Source: Candidatus Eisenbacteria bacterium (lineage in GTDB: Bacteria > Eisenbacteria > RBG-16-71-46 > CAIMUX01 > JAHJDP01). Taken from it: a stretch of 64,000 bases of DNA. Where the stretch lies: the NCBI GenBank assembly GCA_018831195.1, contig JAHJDP010000072.1:1-64000 (forward strand), given 5' to 3'. The translations under genes were made by a program, and so were the position numbers. Shown here one piece after another: positions 17,841 to 27,399 of this stretch (its first letter is position 1; every line of letters starts with the position of its first letter). The notes beneath the pieces were generated by a model. It was not told the origin of the DNA. It searched no databases and saw only the letters and a program-made list of their open reading frames with translations.

Positions 17841-19360
17841 AAGAAATCCAAGACACAATCACCCGCGTTCTAGATGACGGTATGCGACGGACCGAGACCG
17901 GTGTCGCCTTTCGGATGAAAGACAAGGTGTTTCGATTCGATGAACTGGAAGCGGCCTCGAGGAGACTGGCGGAGAACCTCCTGCGTCGGGGCTTGAGAAA
18001 GGGCGAGAAGGTTGCACTGGCCTTCAATAATTGTTTTCTCTATCCCATCGCCTTTATTGGTATCCAACGGGCCGGCGGTGTGGCCGTGCCGATCAATCCG
18101 ACCCTGACCGGCCGTGAAATTCATTACATTTTGGATCATGCCGATGTCCGTTGGTTCCTGCTGGCGCCCGAGGCCGAGGTTCCGGAGGGGGCTGAATCGG
18201 TCCCGAAGATGGAGGGCATTCTGCGCCTCTTTTATTCCGGCGCGGTGGAGGACCGGGAGGTGGCGCTGTTTCCCGGCGGCGCGGCGGGGGACGAGGCTGT
18301 GGCGCTCCCTCCAGAGGACCAAGATCAGGACGGGATCCTTATTTATACCAGCGGAACGACGGGGGTGCCCAAGGCCGTTCTACTGTCACAAAGGAATATC
18401 ATCGCCAATGCCCGGTTTGTCGTCGACTATCTCGAGTTGCGTCCATCCGACCGGCATGCTGTTTTTCTGCCGCTCTTCTATTCCTATGCGATGAGCCAGA
18501 TGCTTTCGACCCTCATGGCGGGTGGCGAGGTGATACTCCTCGACGGACTCATCTTTCCAGCGGTAGCGCTGAAGGAGATGGCGCATCACGGCAGCACCAT
18601 CTTGGCCGGTGTGCCGACGACCTACAATCTCCTCGTCCGTCTGAATTCCTTTAACAATAATGAATTGCCAAACCTCCGTCTCTTCCTCAATGCCGGCGGA
18701 CCGGTCCATCCCGATCGATTGGATGAACTCTGCCGGCGATTCCCCAACGCCCTGATCATCAACAATTACGGCTGCACCGAAGCCGGGCCGCGTGTAACCT
18801 ATCTGCCGCATGAAGAACTTCATACGCGGCGGGGAAGTATGGGAATCGCCATTCCCGGTATGAAGGTGACACTGCGGGACGATCAGGGTCGAGAGGTGGG
18901 TGTGGGGGAGATGGGCGAAGTCACCATTTCGGGCCCCTGTGTCATGAAGTGCTATTATAAAAACGAGATCCAAACACGCCGTGTCATGACCCCCTATGGT
19001 CTGCGCAGCGGTGATTGGGCCACCAAAGACAAGGACGGCTTCTTATACTTTAAGGGCCGCAAATTGGATATCATCAACACCGGCGGCGAGAAGGTCAGCG
19101 CCCGCGAAGTGGAAGATATCCTCATGCAACATCCCATGGTCAAAGAGGTCGCCGTCGTTGGAACACCGGACCCGATCCTGGGCGAGGTGGTGAAGGCCTT
19201 TATCGTTCCAGAGACGGAAAATGCCGTCACCGCTGAGGAGTTGCGGCATCTGGCCTTCCAGTCGTTGGCCCGTCACAAGGTCCCGCGAATATTCCAATTC
19301 TGCAAACAGTTGTCACGGACATCGAGCGGGAAGATTCGCAAAGTCGATCTTATCGGTTAG
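17837..19360 (+). CDS. acyl-AMP ligase / AMP-dependent synthetase
   Basis: The 507-residue class I adenylate-forming enzyme has the P-loop ILIYTSGTTGVPKAV (167-181), LPLFYSYAMSQMLSTLMAG, NNYGCTEAGPRVTY (A5), a SGDWATKDKDGFLYFKGR A7/A8 region and the catalytic lysine Lys499 in SSGKIRKVDL. It should activate a carboxylic acid as acyl-AMP and transfer it to CoA or, given the overlapping ACP gene, to that carrier. Similar AMP-forming ligases occur in exosortase A clusters. The acid substrate cannot be read from sequence. Confidence 0.87.
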   Translation: MKEIQDTITRVLDDGMRRTETGVAFRMKDKVFRFDELEAASRRLAENLLRRGLRKGEKVALAFNNCFLYPIAFIGIQRAGGVAVPINPTLTGREIHYILDHADVRWFLLAPEAEVPEGAESVPKMEGILRLFYSGAVEDREVALFPGGAAGDEAVALPPEDQDQDGILIYTSGTTGVPKAVLLSQRNIIANARFVVDYLELRPSDRHAVFLPLFYSYAMSQMLSTLMAGGEVILLDGLIFPAVALKEMAHHGSTILAGVPTTYNLLVRLNSFNNNELPNLRLFLNAGGPVHPDRLDELCRRFPNALIINNYGCTEAGPRVTYLPHEELHTRRGSMGIAIPGMKVTLRDDQGREVGVGEMGEVTISGPCVMKCYYKNEIQTRRVMTPYGLRSGDWATKDKDGFLYFKGRKLDIINTGGEKVSAREVEDILMQHPMVKEVAVVGTPDPILGEVVKAFIVPETENAVTAEELRHLAFQSLARHKVPRIFQFCKQLSRTSSGKIRKVDLIG

Positions 19361-19391
19361 CTTGGGACAGGAGAATCGAGGCAGGTGGATT

Positions 19392-20099
19392 ATGGATAGC
19401 CATGTGACATCTCATCAGGACCAGGAAACGGGCGCCGTTATCATCGGATCCGGCGATCACGGCCGGGGTCTGCTGGAAACGCTGATCCGGGCCCATCCCG
19501 AGCGCCCGATCCTCGGTTTTATTGATGACAATCCGAAGATGCATGGCCGCATGATAGGAGGGTATCCTGTCTTGGGGTCCATCGACTGGCTTCGAATCCA
19601 TCCAGAGAAGGTCCGCTGGCTCTACCTGGGGCTGGGCCATCCGAGGGACCGCCGGGAGACAGCGCGGAAACTTGCCGACCTGCGCTTCGCCTATCCGCCG
19701 CTTGTGCATCCATCGGTAGTGCTTCATGGAGATGTTCAACTTGGGGATGGGGCCTATATCGGGGCCGGTGTCGTGATCGCGCACGCGGCGACGATCGGCG
19801 CCCGCGCTCTGGTGAATCTGAATGCAACGATTGGGCATGACGTCATCTTAGGAGATGATGTCTCTGTGGGGCCCGGCGCGAATCTGGCCGGCTGGGTCCA
19901 TGTCGAAGAGGGGTCCTTTATCGGAATGAACGCCACTCTTCCTCCCAGAACGAAGGTCGGCGCCTGGAGTGAGGTCGCCGCGGCCAGCCTTGTTCTTCGT
20001 CCCGTTCGTTCAGGATACCGGGTGCTGGGCAACCCGGCGCGTGAGTTGGGGCCGGTGGATTTTGGACGTGAGAGCCCGGATCAAAGGAAAACCGGGTAG
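19392..20099 (+). CDS. NeuD/PglD-like sugar N-acyltransferase
   Basis: The 235-residue protein starts with a small Rossmann-like domain (AVIIGSGDHGRGLLETLIRA near 14) and continues as a left-handed beta helix with hexapeptide repeats (PSVVLHGDVQLGDGAYIGAG onward). The catalytic His pair is visible in VIAHAATIG and ATIGHDVILGDD. This is the PglD/NeuD layout, which acylates a C4 amino sugar nucleotide. ATG 19392 has AGGTGG just upstream; longer frames run into the ligase gene. Downstream of the aminotransferase, ACP and ligase, it is the natural acceptor of the ACP-borne acyl group. Confidence 0.85.
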   Translation: MDSHVTSHQDQETGAVIIGSGDHGRGLLETLIRAHPERPILGFIDDNPKMHGRMIGGYPVLGSIDWLRIHPEKVRWLYLGLGHPRDRRETARKLADLRFAYPPLVHPSVVLHGDVQLGDGAYIGAGVVIAHAATIGARALVNLNATIGHDVILGDDVSVGPGANLAGWVHVEEGSFIGMNATLPPRTKVGAWSEVAAASLVLRPVRSGYRVLGNPARELGPVDFGRESPDQRKTG

Positions 20100-20147
20100 G
20101 TCGAGCTTTTTTATATAGGGAAAGATCTCATAGGGAAGGATTTAACA

Positions 20148-20927
20148 ATGAGAAGGCTTCTCATATGCTGTCTCATCCTGGGATCGGCCTTGATATGGGC
20201 CATCCGGGCGGAGGCTCAAAGTGACGGGTCAAGCGCCGATCCCCCGGTCACCATCGATACTTCCGGTGGGACATGGATTCTGTCCGAACCCATGGGGGCC
20301 CTGGTGACATTGGGGGGAACCACTCGCGTCAGCGGCCGGACACCGCTTCGGCTGGACGAGCGGATCCGAGGCATTTATACCCTCCGGGCCCATCTCCCGG
20401 GATATGAAACCTGGAGCGGAGATCTTCTCCTCGACAGCGCCCGCGGGGATCGATACACCCTGGAGCTGAGCCCCAAGAAACGGAGAAAAGCGATCCTGCG
20501 GTCTCTCCTGATTCCGGGGTGGGGGCAAGCCTACGCCGGAAAGAAGGGCAAGGCCACAACCTTCTTCCTTTCGGAAACCGCCGCCCTCATCGGGCTTTGG
20601 ATCGTTCATGAGGAGTATAGAAATCGGGTTGATGATTGGGAGATTGCAAAAGAAGCCTATCTGAATGAGACATATGAAGAAAATATTCCAGCCCGCCGGC
20701 ATGAATTGGATCGACGGTTGAATGATGTTGACGACATTTACAATTGGCAGCAGGGCTTCAATTTTGCGGCTATGGGAATCGCCGCGCTGAATCTTTTTGA
20801 TATGATGTTTATAACACCGGTAGGTCCGATATCCGGCAAACTTAGTATGAGTCCAATGCAGGGTTCCGCACTTCCGGGGGATAAGGCATCTCCCCGGATG
20901 ACGGCGACGCTGACCCGCGGATTTTAG
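20148..20927 (+). CDS. secreted PEGA/DUF5683-like membrane protein
   Basis: The 259-residue protein has a signal peptide (about 1-24, cleaved after RAEA), a PEGA-like beta domain (GALVTLGGTTRVSGRTPLRL, LRAHLPGYETW), then LRSLLIPGWGQAYAGKKGKA, the hallmark of DUF5683-type proteins, and two hydrophobic segments around a polar helix. Function is unknown; PEGA domains are surface beta modules. It starts 48 bases after the acyltransferase and sits 13 bases before the FN3 lipoprotein, so it may be cotranscribed with the polysaccharide operon. Confidence 0.65.
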   Translation: MRRLLICCLILGSALIWAIRAEAQSDGSSADPPVTIDTSGGTWILSEPMGALVTLGGTTRVSGRTPLRLDERIRGIYTLRAHLPGYETWSGDLLLDSARGDRYTLELSPKKRRKAILRSLLIPGWGQAYAGKKGKATTFFLSETAALIGLWIVHEEYRNRVDDWEIAKEAYLNETYEENIPARRHELDRRLNDVDDIYNWQQGFNFAAMGIAALNLFDMMFITPVGPISGKLSMSPMQGSALPGDKASPRMTATLTRGF

Positions 20928-20940
20928 GGAGGGTTAAGGC

Positions 20941-23424
20941 ATGTTGAATCGGATTCATTTGAGCTTGATCCTGATTCTGTTCGTTCCGGCCCTTATCCTC
21001 CTTTCTTTTGGTTGGATGGGCTGTTCCAAGGATCATGATGACTCCATCACAAACCCAAGGGACCCCGAGCAGAGCGGTGAAACTCCCATTTTGATGGGGT
21101 TTGAGACGATTGTCGGCAATAGGTCGGTCACGCTTGATTGGCAATTGGCCGATTCCACAAAGATAGGCTTGATAAGAGCCTATACTGTTTGGTTCCGATA
21201 CTATGACAATCCGACCTTTCATCAGGTCGATTCGGTCGCCGCGCCCCCCACGGAGATCTCAGGGTTTACCAATGGGGAACCGATCCGGCTCGCCGTTCGA
21301 GTGGTCCTCAAATCGGGTCTTCAGGGTGAACTCTCCCGCGAGATCACCGTCACACCGGGCCTCTTTTCCATCCTCATCGAGAATGGGAGGGAGAGCGCAT
21401 CGAGCGCGCGGGTGAGGCTGGATTTGCAGGCCCCGGCCGGCACGCAGGGTGTCTATCTTGGGAACGACGCCGATCTATCGGCTGCGGCCTTATCGCCCTT
21501 CAATGAAACCACCTTTTGGGACCTTGAACCGAATGAGGGGTCACACACGGTCTATGCTCAATTCGTCAATGCTGAGGGCAGCCGTTCGAGCATAGTCCAC
21601 GATGACATTATTCTCGACACCCAGGCGTCGATCCGGACTCTCGTGATTTCACCCGACACCTCCATTTTCCATCCGGGGGAGACGGTGACTTTTACAATGG
21701 ATGCGGGGGAATCCGGGGGCGAGGCATCAATTGTCATCGGGCAAGACGGGCGGCGTAAAACGCTCCATGATGCCGCCGACGGCATCTATTCCCTGGATTA
21801 TCTCATCGAAGAGGATCTGCGGGTCGTCGACGCCACATTGACCGGTTATTTCGCTGATGCGGCGGGAAACAATGCCGATCCGCTGGTGATCTCACGCCGG
21901 ATGACGGTGGATCCAGGTCCGACCGCGGTGACCCTCTCGGTCCCGACAAGCCCATCGCCGACGAGTATACATTTGTCCTGGACGCAGGCCCTCGACGGTG
22001 AGGCCTTCTTTGAATACCGTGTCATCCGCGCTGAGGCGGCCGATGTGCCGAATCAGGAAGGCCGGGAGGTCCGAACGGCGATCAGCCAGCGTTCACAGAC
22101 CGAGTTTGTCGACACCAGTGTCGAGCCCGGTAAAGAGTACTACTATATTGTTCAGGTTGTCGATTCCTACGGCATGAAAGCCAACTCGAATGAAGTTATG
22201 GGACGATCGGCGACGAATGCACCGCCATCACCGGTAACCCTCAATCATCCTACCAATATCTCGGAAGATGGCGTCGGATTGAGCTGGAGCCGCTCTCTGG
22301 CTCCCGATTTCTCTTTCTACCGCATTGTGCGCGGACAGACCGACGACCCCATGACTGATCCCGAGCGCATTGTTCTCAATGAGATCCACGACGCCTCATC
22401 GACAATTTATGAAGATACCCGCGAATTGAAGCAGGGAACGACCTTCTGGTATGTGGTCGTGGTCGTTGATGACCTTGGAACCGCGGCGGCCAGCAATATC
22501 GTTTCCGCCGACATCCCGAATCTGGCGCCGCAGCCGGTTAGTTTGAACGGCCCCTCCGTCGCCGGAGAGACGTCTCTTGCTTTAAACTGGTCACGCTCAA
22601 ACGACCTCGATTTCGCCGCCTATCATCTTCATCGCGCCCTCTCCTCTGGTGTTGGGGAAGCCGACCTGGAAGTCGGAGAGATTACGCGCTTGGAAGTGAC
22701 CCAGCTTCTCGATACGGGTTTGACGGAGAACACCGAATATTACTACCGCCTCTTCGTTGAGGATGAAAGCGGCTTATCAACCGGAAGCAATGAGATCGCC
22801 GCGCGCACGGCTAATGCCGATCCGCCGGCCGTGACCCTGCAGTCGGTTGTGCAAGACGACGATGCTTTTACTCCGACGCTTGTATTGAATTGGAGTCAAT
22901 CAGCAGCGCATGATTTCGAGAGCTATCGGATTTACCGCGATACATCACCGGGCGTTACCCCGGCCAGCAACCTGGTGCGCCAACTGATTGAATCCTCCGT
23001 TACGAGAATTGAGGATAGCGGATTGAATGATAACACGCGTTATGTCTATCGCGTTTATGTCTATGATGACCAGGATGCCCATGCCGGCAGCAATGAGATT
23101 AGCGTCACAACCGATAACGAGGCGCCGGATCCCGTGATGCTCACAGTGACGGCTTCAGGTTTTGGTTCGATTTCACTCAGCTGGACTCAGAGCGACGCCC
23201 ATGACTTCCAGTCCTACCGCCTCTACCGCTCCCTCAACTCCGATAACTTCACGGCGCTGGTCGGCACTTGGCCGAATCGGAATCAGACAGGTCACTCGAT
23301 CGCGATAACCGAATCGGATACGAGCACCTACTTCTTCCGTCTCACGGTCAGCGATCAGGGAATCAATGGAAACCCCGATCACTCAGCCGTGAGCAATGTC
23401 GTCAGTGCCAGAGGATGGGAGTAA
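20941..23424 (+). CDS. large surface lipoprotein with fibronectin type III repeats
   Basis: The 827-residue protein has an N-terminal hydrophobic signal followed by GWMGCSKDHDD, a probable lipidation site. The rest is repeated beta modules. At least four C-terminal FN3-like repeats share a pattern of the type VxLSWxxSxxxDFxxYRIYR, followed by TxYYYxVxVxDxxG, near residues 340-425, 430-525, 530-625, 630-720 and 725-827. Such proteins are typically exported adhesins or carbohydrate-associated surface proteins. It is the last plus-strand gene before the terminator at 23466-23510. Confidence 0.75.
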   Translation: MLNRIHLSLILILFVPALILLSFGWMGCSKDHDDSITNPRDPEQSGETPILMGFETIVGNRSVTLDWQLADSTKIGLIRAYTVWFRYYDNPTFHQVDSVAAPPTEISGFTNGEPIRLAVRVVLKSGLQGELSREITVTPGLFSILIENGRESASSARVRLDLQAPAGTQGVYLGNDADLSAAALSPFNETTFWDLEPNEGSHTVYAQFVNAEGSRSSIVHDDIILDTQASIRTLVISPDTSIFHPGETVTFTMDAGESGGEASIVIGQDGRRKTLHDAADGIYSLDYLIEEDLRVVDATLTGYFADAAGNNADPLVISRRMTVDPGPTAVTLSVPTSPSPTSIHLSWTQALDGEAFFEYRVIRAEAADVPNQEGREVRTAISQRSQTEFVDTSVEPGKEYYYIVQVVDSYGMKANSNEVMGRSATNAPPSPVTLNHPTNISEDGVGLSWSRSLAPDFSFYRIVRGQTDDPMTDPERIVLNEIHDASSTIYEDTRELKQGTTFWYVVVVVDDLGTAAASNIVSADIPNLAPQPVSLNGPSVAGETSLALNWSRSNDLDFAAYHLHRALSSGVGEADLEVGEITRLEVTQLLDTGLTENTEYYYRLFVEDESGLSTGSNEIAARTANADPPAVTLQSVVQDDDAFTPTLVLNWSQSAAHDFESYRIYRDTSPGVTPASNLVRQLIESSVTRIEDSGLNDNTRYVYRVYVYDDQDAHAGSNEISVTTDNEAPDPVMLTVTASGFGSISLSWTQSDAHDFQSYRLYRSLNSDNFTALVGTWPNRNQTGHSIAITESDTSTYFFRLTVSDQGINGNPDHSAVSNVVSARGWE

Positions 23425-23465
23425 GTAGGGGAAAGTATAGAAGCCGGTTCACAATTTCTGGGTAC

Positions 23466-23510
23466 GGAAGCCGCCGCATGTGACAATGATGCGGCGGCTT
23501 CCTATTTTTA
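23466..23510 (+). terminator. rho-independent terminator at the end of the polysaccharide/surface operon
   Basis: A perfect 14-bp stem (23466-23479 with 23489-23502) closes a 9-base loop and is followed by TATTTTTA. It lies 42 bases after the FN3 lipoprotein stop. No T run is present on the minus-strand side, so it acts on plus-strand transcripts. Confidence 0.92.
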
Positions 23511-23577
23511 ATTGGACAGAACCTCGAACCAGCAGACGGGCCGCCTGGCAAAGCCGCGGCCGCGCAGCAGCTTTATT

Positions 23578-24270
23578 TCACCATTCCAAGGTCGATCGCC
23601 GATCGCCGCCTTCGCCATCATCATTCTCGGCGGTGTCTTCTGCTTTAGATTCCGTTCCACTTCTCTCTTTCCAAAAATCGGCCTTCGCGATCTGCCCCTC
23701 GCCACCGAGAACGACAAAAGGGGTGCGGCATAAGATCTTAAAATCCAGGCCGAGCGAAATCCGATCGACATACTCAATATCAAGCTCAATTCTTCGATCC
23801 CAAGGGATCGAGTTGCGGCCGTTCACTTGCGCCCAACCTGTGATCCCAGGTTTCACGAAAAGACGGCGGCTTTGCAACTCATTATATTTGTCGGTCTGAT
23901 ACTTAAGTCCCGGGCGGGGGCCGATGATCGACATGCCGCCCCCCAGAACATTTATAATTTGAGGTAGTTCATCAAGGCTGAATTTGCGGAGGATCCGTCC
24001 CACTCTCGTGATCCGATCATCACCGGCCAAAACCAAGATGCCGGCGCCCTGATGTTCCGCATCGACAATCATCGAGCGGAATTTTAAGAGGGAAAAGGGC
24101 CGGCCCTTTTGCCCGATTCTCTCCTGCCGGTAAAAGACGGGGCCCCTGGAATCGAGCTTTATCGCGAGGGCGATAATCAGAAAGAGGGGTCCAGCCGCCA
24201 GCAGCAGGGATAGGGATATAAATGTATCGAGAATCCTTTTACCGGCACGGGCATAGAAAGAATTGGGCAC
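23578..24270 (-). CDS. PglC-like initiating phosphoglycosyl transferase
   Basis: The ~231-residue monotopic sugar transferase has one N-terminal hydrophobic re-entrant helix (KRILDTFISLSLLLAAGPLF), the basic VFYRQERIGQKGRPFSLLKF motif with KFRSM, the catalytic Asp-Glu pair in SLDELPQIINVL, GPRPGLKYQTDKY and PGITGWAQVNGRNSIPWDRR. Size and these motifs match the small PglC/EpsL/TuaA group, which moves a phospho-sugar such as diNAcBac-1-P onto undecaprenyl phosphate. GTG 24270 has GGGAGG 8 bases upstream; TTG 24276 is too close to it. An acidic tail follows the core. It is probably the true initiator for the polymer made by the operon at 5323-20099. Confidence 0.87.
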   Translation of the reverse strand: MPNSFYARAGKRILDTFISLSLLLAAGPLFLIIALAIKLDSRGPVFYRQERIGQKGRPFSLLKFRSMIVDAEHQGAGILVLAGDDRITRVGRILRKFSLDELPQIINVLGGGMSIIGPRPGLKYQTDKYNELQSRRLFVKPGITGWAQVNGRNSIPWDRRIELDIEYVDRISLGLDFKILCRTPFVVLGGEGQIAKADFWKERSGTESKAEDTAENDDGEGGDRRSTLEW

Positions 24271-24306
24271 TCGCAAATCCTCCCATCGTCCATACTTTCC
24301 GAAAAC

Positions 24307-25533
24307 CTAGTCCTCCAGCAACTGAAGCGGCGCGCAGGGGAACACTTCTATCTGCGCCTTGTGTCCGAGCCGCTTCTGCAATCGCTTTACGACATGGTTC
24401 CACTTGGACTCAAAAGTGTAACCATCCCAGAACGAGACGGCGACATCACATTTATTGAGATTCTGGGTGAAGAATATCACCGGACGCCCTGCGAGATACG
24501 CCTTCTCGACCGGCTTCCTGTAGAGCCGCATCCCTGGACCGTGAAGGGAATGATAGCCGCGACCCATTGAGCAGGCGGCTGTGACAACGACAATCCCTTC
24601 CGGCTTCAAGGGCAGGGGCGGTGAGAAGCGGAGGGCATTGAAGGCATTCCCCACCTGCAGCAGTTCTGTGTCCTTTGGATAGGCATTCAAAACGGCGACA
24701 TCAGCCGGCCGATTCGGCCGTGGCGTCGCGTAGACACGGCGGGCGCACTCCACGGCCGCCCTATGAGCGGCGACAGGATGCCCGGCGAAGAGACCGACGG
24801 GGCGCCGGCGGTCATCCGTTACAACATTAACAATAAATTCGAGTCCAACCCGCAAGGCGATCTCTTCCATCTCCTGACGCGCTGTATTCGTTTCAATATT
24901 ATTGTACCCTCCCTGCAGGCCTGTAACGGCGGGGCGGTGATTCGCCTCTAATGTGTCAATCGATGAAACGCCCGGGAGCACGATTTTCGCGCCGCCCCCG
25001 AAGGCCGCGTAGGGATGCGGGACCACCGAACCCACCGCGACCCTGAGATCGGCCTCCGCGAACTTTCTATTAATCCGGATGGGGATGCCGCTGGCGGAAA
25101 CACCCAGATCAACCAAGTCCTCATAGGGATGATGGTTCGAAACATCGTAATGATCACAGACCCATCGACCGCATTTCTTGATCATGGCGAAACGGTCGAG
25201 GGGCGCATGGCCACCCAGGGCGAAGATGATTCGGGTGCGTTCGGGCGGGATCCCACCTGCATGAATCCGCCTTAAAACGGAGGGGAGGATCTCCGCCAGG
25301 CGCGCCGGCCGGCTGAAATCCTCGACGGCGACCGCCGCCCATCGGCGGCTGCACGCCAGCTGTTCCAGTGTCGGTGATTCCATCACGGCATCAAGGGCGG
25401 CGTCGATACGCTTCGGACTCAGGACCCGCCCCCCGCGTATCCTTCGGACAACGGCGCGGTACCCCGCGGGAAGAGGAAATCGCTTCATTCTGTCGCCGTA
25501 CCAGGCGCCCCAGGGAAGTTCAAATCCGTTCAT
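24307..25533 (-). CDS. LarA-like lactate racemase family protein (DUF2088)
   Basis: The ~408-residue protein carries LarA-family landmarks: VEDFSRPARLAEILP (D-x-S-R-P), FALGGHAPLDRF (GxH), HHPYEDLVDLG, VVPHPYAAFGGGAKIVLPGV (His and GGGAK) and EANHRP. LarA uses a nickel-pincer cofactor made by LarB, LarC and LarE, none of which lie in this window; many DUF2088 proteins act on other 2-hydroxy acids. ATG 25533 is chosen because AGG lies 9 bases upstream. It precedes the PglC-like gene by 36 bases on the same strand, so the two may be cotranscribed, though no functional link is obvious. Confidence 0.75.
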   Translation of the reverse strand: MNGFELPWGAWYGDRMKRFPLPAGYRAVVRRIRGGRVLSPKRIDAALDAVMESPTLEQLACSRRWAAVAVEDFSRPARLAEILPSVLRRIHAGGIPPERTRIIFALGGHAPLDRFAMIKKCGRWVCDHYDVSNHHPYEDLVDLGVSASGIPIRINRKFAEADLRVAVGSVVPHPYAAFGGGAKIVLPGVSSIDTLEANHRPAVTGLQGGYNNIETNTARQEMEEIALRVGLEFIVNVVTDDRRRPVGLFAGHPVAAHRAAVECARRVYATPRPNRPADVAVLNAYPKDTELLQVGNAFNALRFSPPLPLKPEGIVVVTAACSMGRGYHSLHGPGMRLYRKPVEKAYLAGRPVIFFTQNLNKCDVAVSFWDGYTFESKWNHVVKRLQKRLGHKAQIEVFPCAPLQLLED

Positions 25534-25649
25534 TTTTAAAAGCCTCATACACTATTTAAAAGAATCTTCGTTATAAAATATCGGCCGGTGACCGGCGCTT
25601 GCTGAGGGATGACGAAGGCGCGGCGGCGCGCGATGTGCCTGCCCATGCA

Positions 25650-25690
25650 ATAGAAACAGGGGTGGGGGATTATCAATCCACCCACCCCTG
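25650..25690 (-). terminator. rho-independent terminator for the CtpA gene
   Basis: Arms 25657-25666 and 25681-25690 form a 10-bp GC-rich stem, with a further GGAT/ATCC pairing inside the loop. Reading the minus strand, the stem is followed by TTTCTATT. It lies 27 bases after the CtpA stop and separates it from the LarA-like gene. Confidence 0.8.
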
Positions 25691-25716
25691 GAGGTTCGAA
25701 TGAGAATGAATTCAGA

Positions 25717-27399
25717 TTATTGAGGAGCGCCGGGTTCCAGCACCTCCTCGGCCTTTGTTTCCTTTTCCGGTCCCATGGAAACGGTGATCTCCACCAAACC
25801 GGGTTCTTGGGCGGGGATATTCCCCTCCGCCATCATTTTCGCTTGCGGCAGGAGGCCGAGGGCTTGTGGAAGCACGGGATCGGCCTCCATCAGGATGTGG
25901 GCCCTTTCATTCTTTCCCCAGAGATTACGAGCCATTTCACGCCGTATCCCGCGCGCTACATCGTCGTACTCCGCCTTGAGCGAATCGATGCTTACCGTGA
26001 ACTTCCTCTTTTCAATAAAGGAGTTAAAATCGTTTAACATAGCATCATCGACAACGAATTCTTTGCGGAAGGTCTCAAACGTGCCCGGCCAACTGTAATG
26101 ACGGCTGCCGATATAGTGATTCGCATAATCAAAATAGGAACGATCCCGCTCCAATTCCCTTTGCAGATCGGACTGGCTCCAATCGACATGGATCACTACA
26201 TCGGGCGTGACACCGCCGCCGCCGTAGACATGCCGGCCGCCCGCCGTGTAGAAAATCGGACGGTCTTTAAGTTTGGTGCTGTCCATGGCGACCTCGTCAC
26301 CGCGATGAGCCATGAGATACTCTTCCTTGTCGGAATAGTCCCGCTGAATGAGACGACCGCTGGGAGTGAAGTATCGGGCGACCGTTACCAGCAGGGCGCC
26401 GCCGTTTTTAAGCGGGAATTGCCGCTGGACAAGCCCTTTGCCGAAGGTCGTTTCACCGACGACATAACCACGGTCCCAATCCTGAATCGCGCCGCTGACG
26501 ATCTCGGAGGCGCTGGCGCTGCCCCGATCAACCAGAACGACGAGGGGGAAACGCTCGTGCGTCGCGCGTCCCGTGGAGAAATATTCTTCACTCGATCCAT
26601 CGATCCGGCCTACCGTATAGACAAGCTTTCGCCCGCCCTCGATGAACTTGTCGGACACTTCAATCGCTTCATTCAGGAACCCGCCCGAGTTGCCTCGCAG
26701 ATCAAGAATCAACTCCTTCATTCCCTGCTTTTCCAACATCTGCATCGCCTCTTCAAGCTCATCACTCGTTGTGGCGCTGAATCGGGCCAAGCGGACATAA
26801 CCGACCCCCGGTTCAAGCATAAATGTATAAGGCACGCTCTTAATCGGAATATTATCGCGGATGATTGTAAATTCGAGCGGCTCCGGTTCGCCTTCACGGC
26901 GCACCGTCACATGGACCGGGCTTCCCTTCCGTCCTCTCAGCTTCTCAAAGACCTCATCGGTCTTGATGCCGAAGGCCGACTCCCCTTCGATCTTTGTAAT
27001 GACATCACCCGGACGGATCCCCAGTTCGTAGGAGGGACCTCCTTCAAGCGGGCTGATCACGGTGAGCCAATCCTCCACAATGTCAAACTCGATGCCGACG
27101 CCGGAATAGGTGCCCCGGTTGCGCTCCTGCATCTGTTCGAATCGCTCCGGATCAACATAGGTTGTATGCGGATCCAGCTGATCCAGCATCCCCTCAATCG
27201 CCCCATCCAGGAGGCTGTCCACCCCGACCTCTTCCACATAATTCGAGGTCACGATATTCAGGACCTGGTTGAAGACACTCAACTTCGTATAGATGCTGTC
27301 AGAGTAGGCCCTAACGCCCTGCTGAATACCAGCCGCCAAGCCCAATGCCAGGACAAGGGCCCCCGCAAGCAGGCTAAACTGGGTTTTTTGAATTCTCAT
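25717..27399 (-). CDS. ctpA: C-terminal processing peptidase (S41 family)
   Basis: The 560-residue periplasmic protease has a signal/anchor helix (about 8-28), a PDZ domain (GVGIEFDIVEDWLTVISPLE to about 190) and the S41 catalytic domain. The nucleophile Ser298 lies in GSASASEIVSGAIQD and the general base Lys321 in TTFGKGLVQ; the LRGNSGG loop (235-241) is also present. CtpA/Prc enzymes trim C-termini of envelope proteins and amidase regulators. ATG 27399 has GAGGTC just upstream. It is transcribed alone, divergent from the SDR gene at 27568. Confidence 0.93.
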   Translation of the reverse strand: MRIQKTQFSLLAGALVLALGLAAGIQQGVRAYSDSIYTKLSVFNQVLNIVTSNYVEEVGVDSLLDGAIEGMLDQLDPHTTYVDPERFEQMQERNRGTYSGVGIEFDIVEDWLTVISPLEGGPSYELGIRPGDVITKIEGESAFGIKTDEVFEKLRGRKGSPVHVTVRREGEPEPLEFTIIRDNIPIKSVPYTFMLEPGVGYVRLARFSATTSDELEEAMQMLEKQGMKELILDLRGNSGGFLNEAIEVSDKFIEGGRKLVYTVGRIDGSSEEYFSTGRATHERFPLVVLVDRGSASASEIVSGAIQDWDRGYVVGETTFGKGLVQRQFPLKNGGALLVTVARYFTPSGRLIQRDYSDKEEYLMAHRGDEVAMDSTKLKDRPIFYTAGGRHVYGGGGVTPDVVIHVDWSQSDLQRELERDRSYFDYANHYIGSRHYSWPGTFETFRKEFVVDDAMLNDFNSFIEKRKFTVSIDSLKAEYDDVARGIRREMARNLWGKNERAHILMEADPVLPQALGLLPQAKMMAEGNIPAQEPGLVEITVSMGPEKETKAEEVLEPGAPQ

